From NCBI GenBank assembly GCA_963704855.1, contig CAVPHY010000002.1, positions 1-64,000 on the forward strand: a DNA stretch of 64,000 bases, written 5' to 3'. A program made the translations under genes and the position numbers. Each line of letters begins with the position of its first letter. The stretch's first letter is position 1. Positions 52,480 through 62,358 of this stretch are shown piece by piece. The DNA is from SZUA-36 sp963704855. GTDB taxonomy: Bacteria; Pseudomonadota; Gammaproteobacteria; Xanthomonadales; SZUA-36. Below the pieces are notes generated by a model. The model did no database searches and had not been told where the DNA came from. It was given only the letters and a program-made list of their open reading frames with translations.

Positions 52480-54671
52480 CTAACGACACGAAACAGTGTA
52501 GATCATGTCAGTCCCTGAGTTGTTCTGAGCTCCAGTGTCTGACCCGTAAGCGTCATCGCCGCAACTCCTCACAAGACGCCTTAGATCAGGCCGGAAATGG
52601 ACGACCATGTCGCTGTCACGGTTTCCATCCACATCCTGGGTATGTCCACCGCGTGGGCAATACTTGCACCATCGGGGCCGAATCTGAGAGTCACCCAATC
52701 GACACTCAATGCATCAAAATCGAGAGCATCTCCGTGCTGCGGTGCTCGTGGGTAAGACGCTACCCGTATCAGTCCTGCGGAACCGGGATTGATCCCGTTG
52801 GGGAAAACACCGGGCTTGATGTCGATCGACACGGGAATGGTGTCCGGGACAAGACCGACGAATCGTCGAAAACTGGGCAATACCCGTAAATGGGCACTCT
52901 GACCATCGGGGGCATTAACCGTTCCCACTACCGGTATACCGAACGCATCGGTAGCAGGCACCAAATCCCCAGTTTGAGGATCGACACGAAATAGATCGAG
53001 TTGTGTTCCGGGTATCAACGGATTCGGAACCGGCAAAACCACGGTCAGTCCAGGTGCTGGAAGGGGATACGATGGCTCTGGAATCAACTTGAAATTGACA
53101 AACAGCGTTCCAGGACCTGTATACCCGGATGGCGTCGGTATGTCGAGCGGATCAAGAAACACATCAATGGCAACCTCTGTTTCCGTGCTCACCATACCAG
53201 GCGGGAATGTGACCTGCGCGCGGTTCCCGAAGGTATCATCAACTATTGTCCCTCCGGACGCATCGACGGTTCCATCGACATCTAATGACGGACGAAGGAC
53301 GACAAGTTCTGTTGGGAACCCGAGGGCCGAGAGTGAGGCCATGTCGAAGTACTGAATGTTGTTTGTCATGTCCTTGACTTGCAGGAGATCGACCCACCAA
53401 GTCCCGTCCTCACTATACTGGGGAAAGGGCACGGTTCCTACCCAGTCGCCATCAAGCGGTGTCCCTGACACGAGCGTGAAATTTCCCGCGTACGCATTGA
53501 ATTGGTTTTGCTGACCCGACGGGCTCCGGAAATTGATCCCAGCCTCGAAGTAGGTCAAGAACGGTGTCGTCGGTGAGAAATGAACCCCTGCCAGATCGTC
53601 AGTGATGCTCATCGTTACCGTCACCTCACTGCTACCGTTCGACGTATTGATTACCTTCGGGACGAAGTCCAGACTGATCAATTGCGGCGGGGTCGTATCT
53701 GTCGGATCTGCTGCGATCGGAAGCTCTATCGGGATTTCCAGTTCGATCAACTGTGACGAATCGAGCCACGAGTAGTTCCCTGCACGATCACGCAGAGCGA
53801 TGTTCATGACCTGCCAGTTTCCCGCCTCAGCATACTGCGGCACCTCAAACGTGCCCCGCCATGTACCGTTAAGCACGTCGCCCGAAACTAGCTCGAACTG
53901 AAGGTTGGCGAGGTGAATGTACTGCTGCCTCGATGGACTTTGGATGAAAACCGGAAAGAACGGGAAGAAGTTCTCACTGGGAACTGCGGGTGGGAAGACA
54001 ACACCGGACAACTCGTCCGTCACCGTTAGGTCGACGGTTACCGAAACAGGGGCCGCCGATACGTCCATCGATGCAGGCGAGAATTGAATGTTTGAAATGT
54101 TGGGTCCCTGGGTATCGGCAGGTGTCGAGACGATCTCCAACTGCGTTGGGTAACCGGCGGCGGCGAGAACGTCAGTTCGAATCATCGCGCCATTACTCAC
54201 CATATCTGACAAAAAAATCTCGTGAACCTGCCACGTGCCATTTTCGCCGAACTGAGGAAATGTCACCGGCCCTTCGTAGGTCCCATCGAGGCTCGTCCCG
54301 ATTACGAGGGGCATTACTGTTCTCACAGTCTGACCGGATGGACTCTGAAAGTAGATAATCACCCCCCTGGTCCCAGATAGGTTATCGGTCACATCGAGAG
54401 ACACGTTTACGGACTGGGATCCTGTCGAAACATCGATTGCCGACGGAGTGAAGTTGAAATTCATGAGCTGGGGGGGCTCGGAGTCCGATACTTGAGCTTG
54501 TGCAGTCAGGGTTATCCCACTGATACCGAGGGCGATCACGATTGCAATGCTCCCGATAATCCTTCTACTCCTGACTGAAGCACGCTTTGCTATTACTTCC
54601 TCGGCTCTCCTCCTTGATGTTCGGGCATCAAGGGCAAAAACGGACAGCCACCTTTTAGTACGAATGTTCAT
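52480..54671 (-). CDS. Large exported Ig-like repeat protein, C-terminus behind one frame change
   Basis: An exported protein of ~730 residues. After an N-terminal membrane/signal helix (IIGSIAIVIALGISGITLTA) come three repeats of ~120-140 residues, each starting D-x-x-P-P-Q-L / G-P-x-I and containing V-T-D-x-L-S-G/A-G, SPSGQ and EDGTWQV-like strands, then a ZU5-like segment (AQVTFPPGMVSTETEVAIDV). The end has the widespread exported-protein tail SIDIKPGVFPNGINPGSAG. That tail is cut in one frame, while the next frame carries the missing part HTQDVDGNRDSDMVVHF ... GTDMIYTV; a single missing G near 52645-52649 explains it. Start 54671 has GGAGGTG upstream. Probably a surface structural or adhesive protein. 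Confidence 0.78.
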
Positions 54672-54721
54672 AAAACACCTCCAAGGTGAAACCTTATGAA
54701 GCACTGACGACATGCCAGCAC

Positions 54722-54771
54722 CGCTATCAGATCGGGAGGTTATTGGATTCTAGTTTGCAGACTTGTTTTTA
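54722..54771 (-). promoter_or_regulatory. Upstream box, copy F
   Basis: 51 bp before the Ig-like gene start. The first ~43 bases match the box, the remainder diverges; distance to the first GCGAC of element F is 128 bp rather than 121. Confidence 0.65.
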
Positions 54772-54837
54772 ACCTGCAATCAGATCACGACACAAACTCC
54801 CGACTGATCAGACATTACAATTGAATTTTGAGGGGGT

Positions 54838-54876
54838 GTTATTAAAAGAGCGACCATGGTTATAGATTTTGCGACA
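54838..54876 (-). promoter_or_regulatory. 39 bp direct-repeat element, copy F
   Basis: Half-sites GCGAC at 54850 and 54871. A further single GCGAC lies at 54945. Nothing else recognised up to 55045. Confidence 0.8.
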
Positions 54877-55045
54877 AGTTTTGCTATTGGCCGTTTTCAA
54901 CTGTTCTCACTTGTGAAGTTCATTACTTTGTTGACGTCGATTTCGCGACGAAACAGCAACTAACACGGGTCAGAGGGGGTAAACCGGGTTAATACAACAC
55001 AACACCAGCAAAGTTATTTATCAGGTGCCGTGACCAGATGCTCGA

Positions 55046-58000
55046 CTACTTTGAAACTCCGAAGGCGTCATCCCCAAACTGCGCCTTGAAACAACTCGTA
55101 AAATACGTCGGCGATGAAAACCCGACCGTATCGGCAGTGAGTCCGACCTGCATCCCCTCCTGCAGCAAACCCCGCGCTTTCCTCAAGCGGTACGAACGCA
55201 AAAACTCGGCCGGGTGGTGCCCGGTCACGGCCTTGAGTTTGCGTTGCAATTGGCGGGCGCTCATGATACATTTCGGAAGCCATCTGGGACGCGCCGAAGC
55301 CCGGTTCGGCAGTGGCAATGCTCCAGCACCTGCTCGAGTTTTATCAGAAAACCGTTTTCTTTTTGACCCGCCACGTGGTCGCGGTTTGTCTCTGCAAAAA
55401 ACTGCGAACTGAAACGGCACTTCAGAATATCCCTGATTTCCAGCAGATTCGCGATGCGCATTTTCAGCTCGTCATCATCGAAAGGCTTGGTCAGGTAGCC
55501 ATCGACCTTTTCCTTCCAGCTTTCCATGCGGCTGTCGCGGTCGTCCCGGGCGGTCAGCATCATGATCGGGATATGGCTGGTGCGTTCGTCTTCCTTCAAT
55601 GCGTGGCTCACCTGGAAGCCATCCAGCTTTGGCAGCATCAGGTCCAGTAACAACAGGTCGGGGATATGTTCGAATGCGACTTCGAGGGCTTCCTCGCCAT
55701 CGCCGGCGACCAGGCACTGATAGGTTTCAGTGAGCAGTTCGACCAGGTAATGCTGAAGGTCCGTGTTGTCCTCTACGATCAGGATCAGTGGTTTGCCGTC
55801 GGTCTCGTCAACTGACCCGGTCTCGGGCCTGCCTGAGGAGCGGCCCCAATGCTTCGAGTTCGAGCGCCATTGCTTCATCGGTGCTGGCTTCCCGAATCTT
55901 ACCGGTCTGCGGCAAACCCGCTTCACAACGCGGCAGCGTCACCGTGATCGTTGTGCCCTCGCCCGGCTGGCTGATCAGTGATACCTCGCCATCGTGTGCC
56001 AGCACCAGTTCCTGGACCAGCGCCAGGCCGATACCGGCGCCCGGAACCGTTTCACCGCTGTTATCCACGCGGTGAAACCGCTCGAATACCGCTGCGTGTT
56101 GCTCCCGGGGTATACCGATTCCGGTGTCGCGAACCGATACCTCGACCATGTTGTACTCACCCGGCCTGGAGCTGACGGTGATACTGCCGCCTGCAGGTGT
56201 GTACTTGATGGCATTGGAAAGCAGGTTGAGCAGAATTTTTTCAAGCGCATCCGGTGTGCAATGGGCCCAGAGCTCATCATTCCTTTCCACGACAAGGTGC
56301 AGACCCTTGTCCTCGGCCAGTGGCTGGAATGATTCGGCAATGGTATCGACCGTGGCTGAAACGGGCTGCGCTGAACGCGCCAAAGGTTGATCGGCGCCCA
56401 GGTGCGCGAGGCCAAGCAATTGATTTACGAGGCGCAACAGGCGTTGGCTGTTGCGCTTGATCAGTTTCAATTGCGAAGCATCCTGCTGGTTGTCTGCGCG
56501 TTGCAATAAACGCTGGACGGGTCCGAGTATCAGCGTCAGCGGTGTGCGGAACTCGTGCGAGATGTTCGTGATCAGTTTTTCTTTCAGGTGCAGCAGTTCT
56601 TCCAGGTCTTCGGCCTGGTGCACAATTTGCTGCTCACGCTCCCTGATCTGTGCAGTGCGCTCTGCGACAGTTTGCCTAAGTAATCTGGCACGATGACGCA
56701 GGTTTCGAGTCCGCAAGCGGATATACCCGAACAGTGCGAGCACAAACGTGATGACGTACAGGCTGCAGGCCCACCAGGTTTGCCACCAGGGCGGCAATAT
56801 GCTGATCCGGATCGCGGCCTGCTTATCGCCCCAGGCTCCATCCTTCCCGGCGGCCTTCACACGCAGCACGTAATTCCCCGGCGGAGTGTGGGTATAGGTG
56901 GCGATCCGCCGGTCGGCGTCTGTCCCGATCCAGTCCTTGTCGTAGCCTTCAAGCCGATAGGCATAGCGGGCTACATTCGGATGCCGGTAACCCGGCACGG
57001 CAAATTCAAATGAGATCAGGTTATCGAGGTGCGTCAGGGTGATATCGGTGGTGTTGACGATGGATCTGCTCAATGGCGTTTTGTTCGCCTCATCACTCAC
57101 CGGAACCGGCTGGTTTGAAAGCCGGAACTCCGTGAAAACCACGACCGGATCTTCCCTGTGGTCGGGCAATTTCTCCGGGTCGAAAATATAGATACCGTCA
57201 GCCGCCCCCCAGATCAGTTCACCACTCCTGCCCAAAACACCCTTGAACAACCTCGTAAATCCATCGTCCGCATCGTAAGCGCTTGTATGACCGGTGACCG
57301 GATCCAGTTTGAATAAGCCCCCACTGTATGTGCTGACCCAGATATTGCCTTGCGCATCGGGAACGATCGCATGGAACGTGGAAAGCGTATCTCCCCTGCC
57401 ATCAACGACATGACTGAACACATTCCCAGCCGGATCAAAATGATCGAGGCCGGTCTCGGTTCCAATCCACAAGGCACCGTCTTTCCCCTGCAAGATAGCC
57501 CACACCCGGTTTGAACTGATACTGTCCGGATTCTCCGGATCGTGGACATAATGGGTAAATTGCCGGGACACCGGATCCAGGCGACTCAGTCCATCGGAAC
57601 CGCCGATCCATAAAGTTTCATCAGCGGAAAGCAATAGCGCCGCAAATGCCGCGCCGCGCAGGGCGCCGGGCTGGTCAGGGTCGCTCCGAAAGTGGGTAAA
57701 TTCACCTGAACCTGCTTCGAAATAACTCAGCCGTGAAACAGAGCCCAGCCATAGATTGCCTCTCGCATCTTCGCTTATGGCCGATACGTGCAAGTTGGCC
57801 CCTTGTGTTTTACCCCGGTTTTCTCCAGCCAAGTTAAAAGGATAATCTGTAAATCGCCCGGTGGACCGGTCAAACCGGCTGATACCGGAATTTGTTCCCA
57901 ACCACAGGGTGCCGGCCCTGTCCAAGTGCAGGGCATTGAACCCGTTAACGTTGATCGCGTCATGCTGGTATGCCGTCACGATGCCGGTGGTGCGGTCAAC

Positions 58001-59290
58001 TCGCCTCAAACCATGGTGCAGGTGAAGCACCCAAAGAATACCGTTTTCGTCTTCAACAATACCCGAAACGATGTCGTTTGAAAGGCTGTTTGCTGTACCG
58101 GGCTCGTGTTTGTAGTGGCCAACCACCAGGCTACCCGGATCGAACCTGCTCAGGTTGCCATCGAGTCCGATGGCCCAAACCATCCCGCTCCGGTCCTGGT
58201 AAAGCGGTGAGGGATTTTTATCGTCAATGCCAAAACTGAAGGGATCTGCCGGGTCGTGAACGTAGTGGTTAAATGTCTTCGTCCCGGGGTCATAACTGGT
58301 CAGCCCCCTGTAGCGGTCGTCGTACCACAATAGCCCGTTCTTATCTTCGATGATGTTGCCGCTAACGCGTTTGCCGGTTCCCTTGCCCGGTTCACCCGGG
58401 TGACACACCAGGCGGGTATAGGTATTGCTCGTGCGGTCATACCTGATCAGGCCATTGCCACTGCCGCTGAACCAGAAATACCCCCTTTCATCTTCATGGA
58501 TTCCACCAATCTGGAAATCCTCGGTCCGGTCTCCAGGCCCGGCGGGCTGAGCACACTGCAAAGCATTCGGGCTACAGTCAAAAAGCCGCCGGAAGGTTTT
58601 ACTTTCGCGATCAAAATAGGCCAGGCCGGGCTTTCCATCCCATGCATAGGTACCAACCCAAAGCACACCCGAACGGTCGACCAGGAGCTTGGTAACAACG
58701 CCAGCAGGCAATGTATTTGGATCGTCCGGGATGTGATGGAAGCGTGTGAAAATTCCAGTTTGCCGGTCAAGTGCACTTACCGTGGGTGTGCCATTGTGTA
58801 GAGGCCAGTGACCGAGCCAAAGGACGCCTTGCTGGTCCTCAACAATGCTCTGAACTTCAGCGCTCCCTAGACTTTCCGGATTGCCTGGATCGTGTCTGAA
58901 ATGGGTGAAAGACTGGCGGTCGGGATCATAACGACTTAAGCCCTCCACTGTGCCTACCCAGAGCGTTTCCTCACTGTCAATGTAAACGGAAACAACCCGG
59001 TTGGATAAAAGCGAATCCGGCCGCCCCGGGATATTGCGGATTAACTTATAAGAATAACCGTCATACTGGATCAGCCCGTTATCAGACGCAAACCACATGA
59101 ACCCTTGCCGGTCCTGGGCCGCAGCGTAGAGTTGCCCACCGGGTAAGCCGTTCTTTACCGTGATGTTTTCAAAACGGATGTTTTTTTGCCAGGCTTGAAT
59201 ATGCGGTGAAAATATCAGGCTGAGCAGGACGAAGCAAAACAGTGACCAACGATTACTGAGTTTGATACCAGGCACTATTGAAAATCCCAT
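55046..59290 (-). CDS. Hybrid two-component regulator (propeller sensor-HK-REC-AraC), frame-broken three times
   Basis: The first frame (59290-55808, 1160 residues) gives a signal sequence, a periplasmic sensor of many Reg_prop units (GTLWLGTNSGISRFDRSTG type), a Y_Y_Y domain (AYRLEGYDKDWIGTDADRR), a membrane helix (~840-865), HisKA (SHEFRTPLTLILGP, His ~912) and HATPase (LLNLLSNAIKYTPAGG; DTGIGIP; GAGIGLAL). The second frame has the receiver (LILIVEDNTDL; phospho-Asp in LLLLDLMLP; LTKPF). The third has the AraC HTH (MSARQLQRKLKAVTGHHPAE; VGFSSPTYFTSCFKAQFG). One-base removals near 55816, 55311 and 55265 fuse everything into one HTCS, the known architecture. It overlaps the stop of the TonB receptor by 16 bp. 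HTCS proteins usually sense an oligosaccharide. Confidence 0.85.
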
Positions 59291-61449
59291 GCCAGGCGAA
59301 TACCGAAAACCCTTGGACGCGGCTGTGTTCCGCTTGCGAACGACCCATACGGGTTACTGATGCCGTCTTCATCCAGCAGGTTTCGGCCAAATAATTCGAT
59401 AACGGTGTGGTCCACTTGCAGTCCTAAATTGAGGTAGAGAAACCCCAGCGTATCGGACTCGCTAAACGGCTCCGCAAATCCGGCGGAACGGTCTGTCAGG
59501 TGTATGGGGCCCTGCCGGTTGTAACCCGCGCGTAAAAAACCGGGCTTGTCGGCAGCCCAGTTGAAGTAATAGTCGGCGTAGACAGACCAGCCATAATCCG
59601 CCACCTGGTCAAGCGGGTCACCCGGAACATGCGAGTTGCCGCCCTCCCCCATATCGATCACTTCCGTGTCGATCACGGCGCCGTTAAAACCAAGGTTGAA
59701 CCGATCACTCACCTGCCAGGCAAGTGTCCACTCAAAGCCCTGTATCCGCGCCTTGCCGATATTGGTGATCATTTCCATCAGGATCACCGGCATCGTGGCC
59801 CAGCCTTGCATATCCTTATACTTGCTATAAAAAATGGCGATTTCGGCATACAGACGGCCATCTGCAAGGCTCATCTTGGTACCCAGTTCATAGGAATTAA
59901 CCACCTCGGGCTCGTACGTGCCGGGCCCGCCTGCCGCCTCAACTTCCATCTGGTTCATACCGCCACTGCGGAAACCCTGGGCGAGATTGACGTACAGATT
60001 GATAGCATCCGTTGCTGCATAGGAAAGGTATATGCGTGGACTCAGGTGATCGAAACCGGCGCTGCGGCGGGTGCCATAAATAAGGTCTTCGGTGAATTGA
60101 TCGTCCTCGAAATACCGGGCGCCAATACCCAGTTCCCAGCGCTCGTTGACAAGGTAACTGATATCGGCAAAAACTGCCCAGGCTGTCGTCCTGGTAATTT
60201 CACTGTAAGGCGCGTCTAGCGAGATAATCTCGCCCCCCAGGGCCCGTGACGACACCATGTCCGTGTTCGTGTCTTCATCACGATAGAACAATCCCGTGGT
60301 CCAGTTGAGAGCCGTGCCGCCTTTGCTGCCCAGGCGTATTTCCTGGGTAAACAGCCGTGAGTCACCCTGGTTATACAAATCGGACGTGTAAATTTCGGAG
60401 CCGGGAAAACCGGGTATCAGCTCATCTTCAAAAACAAACCTGCGCGTACCGGTGCGCAGGCGATGGGTGTTGGTATAGGCCGTGGCGCTCAGCAATGTGC
60501 AAGCATCAAATTCATAGGTCGCGGTCAGGCTGTAGTGATTGTGATCATCGATATAGGGTGTCTTCAGTTCAGGGTCGATAAACGCCTGGTATAAGCTTTC
60601 AGCATAGGGCGGCAGATTTACGATATTGGCACCGCCACCGTCATTTTGATGCACGTTCACGGTGCCATTGATTTCAAACCGGTCGTTTACTCGCCACAGT
60701 GCGCGCAGACGCGCGTCAATCATCTGGTTATCGTTGAAATCCTTCCTGTTGGCGGCGGGTTGGTCGATCCAGCCACCCCAATCGTGATAGCTGACCGCGA
60801 GGCGCAAACCGAAGGTATCTTCGACCAGCGGTGTGTTTAGCATGGTCTTGAGTTCGTAAGCCGGCTCACCTCTTGCCTGGCTGAAAACCGACCCCTCTGC
60901 CTTCACGTCAAAGCGGTCGAGTAGCGGTTTGTTGGTGATCAGGCGGATCGTGCCGCCAACCGAACCCGCCCCGTACAGGGTGCCCTGGGGCCCACGCAGC
61001 ACCTCCACGCGCGCGAGGTCGTAAAGGCTCAAATCATATTGGCCGTTGGGGTCGGCCGAGGTCACATCCGCTTCATCGAGATACACGCCCACCAGCCTGA
61101 ACGAGCCGACGGAACTGCCAACGCCACGCAGGGTGTACATCTGGCTGCCGGGCGCCGCCTCCTGCACCACCAGGCCCGGCACCCTGTAGGACATATCCAG
61201 TGCCGTGCTGATATCCAGGTCTTCGATCACCTGCCCGCTGACAACGGAAATACTCATGGGCACATCGCTCAAGCGCTGCTCACGTTTTTGTGCAGTGACG
61301 ATGACTTCTTCGAGTTCCAAGGGGGTATCTGCTGGAGTTTCGGCAAGTGCTGAGGGGGTAAACGCAACTACTACTGTGGCTGCCAATCTTAAAAAGAAAG
61401 GTTGTATCTGGTGATTTTGCTTCGAAAAGGCTACCGAATGCCTCACCAT
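59275..61449 (-). CDS. TonB-dependent receptor
   Basis: A 724-residue outer-membrane receptor. Signal peptide, then a TonB box region LEEVIVTAQKREQRLSDVPM, the plug (SYRVPGLVV; YTLRGVGSS; LARVEVLRGPQGTLYGAGSV, GGTIRLITNKP) and a barrel ending FGIRLAWDFQ with a C-terminal aromatic. The motif set places it with the common SusC-independent receptors of Alpha/Gammaproteobacteria (iron complexes, vitamins or carbohydrates). No STN domain, unlike the receptor at 35151. It is transcribed with, and upstream of, the hybrid regulator (16 bp overlap), which suggests the regulator senses the imported ligand. Confidence 0.9.
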   Translation of the reverse strand: MVRHSVAFSKQNHQIQPFFLRLAATVVVAFTPSALAETPADTPLELEEVIVTAQKREQRLSDVPMSISVVSGQVIEDLDISTALDMSYRVPGLVVQEAAPGSQMYTLRGVGSSVGSFRLVGVYLDEADVTSADPNGQYDLSLYDLARVEVLRGPQGTLYGAGSVGGTIRLITNKPLLDRFDVKAEGSVFSQARGEPAYELKTMLNTPLVEDTFGLRLAVSYHDWGGWIDQPAANRKDFNDNQMIDARLRALWRVNDRFEINGTVNVHQNDGGGANIVNLPPYAESLYQAFIDPELKTPYIDDHNHYSLTATYEFDACTLLSATAYTNTHRLRTGTRRFVFEDELIPGFPGSEIYTSDLYNQGDSRLFTQEIRLGSKGGTALNWTTGLFYRDEDTNTDMVSSRALGGEIISLDAPYSEITRTTAWAVFADISYLVNERWELGIGARYFEDDQFTEDLIYGTRRSAGFDHLSPRIYLSYAATDAINLYVNLAQGFRSGGMNQMEVEAAGGPGTYEPEVVNSYELGTKMSLADGRLYAEIAIFYSKYKDMQGWATMPVILMEMITNIGKARIQGFEWTLAWQVSDRFNLGFNGAVIDTEVIDMGEGGNSHVPGDPLDQVADYGWSVYADYYFNWAADKPGFLRAGYNRQGPIHLTDRSAGFAEPFSESDTLGFLYLNLGLQVDHTVIELFGRNLLDEDGISNPYGSFASGTQPRPRVFGIRLAWDFQ

Positions 61450-61554
61450 CGTTCCCCGTCAAGAGTCCGATGTTACAAAATCGCGCCTTAACCTATCCTT
61501 AAAATGTTGCTAACAGGATCAACGCGGTCAATTAAATTACCCGACTTACGACAC

Positions 61555-61711
61555 GCACATCAAATATACTGCGTGCACAGATGATGGAAATCAGAACACC
61601 ATTTAAAGCCGATGCCATCCTGTGGGATTTCGATGGCACGCTGGCCAATTCAGCTGCCAAGAATATTGCCATTACCCGACAGATACTGGCGCGGGTGGCG
61701 CCGCGCCTGAC
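61555..61711 (+). repeat. Right boundary repeat (5' end of the intact HAD gene)
   Basis: Direct-orientation partner of 39955-40108, ~80-85% identical by eye, covering the presumed promoter and the first ~42 codons. Confidence 0.8.
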
Positions 61712-62306
61712 CGGCGACAATTTGCCGCGTCCACTGGCCAGCGAAGCGGACTACCATTTTGCCAACCACGCCGCCGAGCACTGGCGTGATCTTTACCGCG
61801 ATTACTTTGGCATGACCACGGAAGAGATCGACAACGCCGGTCCGCTGTGGGAAACCTACCAGATGCTGGATACGACCGCCGTCACATTATTCGATGGTGT
61901 GGCCGATACCATCAGGCAGTTTTCACGTTTTCCGCAGGGTATCTGCTCGGCCAACGCGACACGTAACATCCGGCAGGTGCTGCTCGAGCATGGCATCAGT
62001 TCCGCATTCACCTCCGTGATCGGTTACGAGGACCTGCTCCACCATCACCAGAAGCCGGCGCCGGATGGCGGTCTGAAATGCCTGCAGGAGATATTCGGCG
62101 AAACGCGGGACAAGACCATCATCTACGTCGGTGACCATATCGCCGATGTTTTATTCGCACGCGGCCTGGGGGAGCGGCTGGATGGGTCCAACAAGGTTGT
62201 CTCCGTCGTGGTCACCCACAGCGGCGCGCAGCCGCAGCAATGGCGGGCGCAACCGGATATCGTGATCGAAAGCCCGGCGGAATTGAGTACCTGGGTACAA
62301 AACTGA
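61581..62306 (+). CDS. HAD-family phosphatase, phosphoglycolate phosphatase-like
   Basis: A 241-residue HAD hydrolase. Motif I is ILWDFDGTLANS (nucleophile Asp), motif II lies near GICSANATRNI, motif III Lys is in HHHQKPAPDGGL, and motif IV is IIYVGDHIADVLFA. The cap domain follows motif I (helical, ~20-95), as in the Gph/pyrophosphatase branch. It dephosphorylates a small phosphorylated metabolite. The N-terminal ~42 codons and promoter are duplicated at 39955. Convergent with the S9 peptidase. Confidence 0.88.
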   Translation: MMEIRTPFKADAILWDFDGTLANSAAKNIAITRQILARVAPRLTGDNLPRPLASEADYHFANHAAEHWRDLYRDYFGMTTEEIDNAGPLWETYQMLDTTAVTLFDGVADTIRQFSRFPQGICSANATRNIRQVLLEHGISSAFTSVIGYEDLLHHHQKPAPDGGLKCLQEIFGETRDKTIIYVGDHIADVLFARGLGERLDGSNKVVSVVVTHSGAQPQQWRAQPDIVIESPAELSTWVQN

Positions 62307-62318
62307 GCGCGTAAGTGA

Positions 62319-62337
62319 CCGGCCGTTTTCCGGCCGG
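62319..62337. terminator. Hairpin between convergent HAD and peptidase genes
   Basis: CCGGCCG pairs perfectly with CGGCCGG around TTTTC. GC-rich and short; no long T-run. Confidence 0.5.
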
Positions 62338-62358
62338 CCACCGATCAGGCTGGTTCAC

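Larger units (their letters stand above)
39955..61711. mobile_element. Putative genomic island bounded by direct repeats of a HAD gene 5' end
   Basis: The region starts at the truncated HAD 5' end (39955-40108) and ends at the same sequence in the intact HAD gene (61555-61711), in direct orientation, 21.6 kb apart. It contains an integrase relic, gene fragments, duplicated non-coding blocks and many exported proteins of a distinct kind. This fits an element that inserted in the HAD gene and supplied a new, ~80-85% identical 5' end, but a partial segmental duplication would give the same picture. No intact recombinase remains. Confidence 0.4.

Noticed and set aside
40358..54671. PEP-CTERM/exosortase targets for the exported proteins
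   Set aside because: None of the C-termini has PEP plus a membrane helix and basic end.
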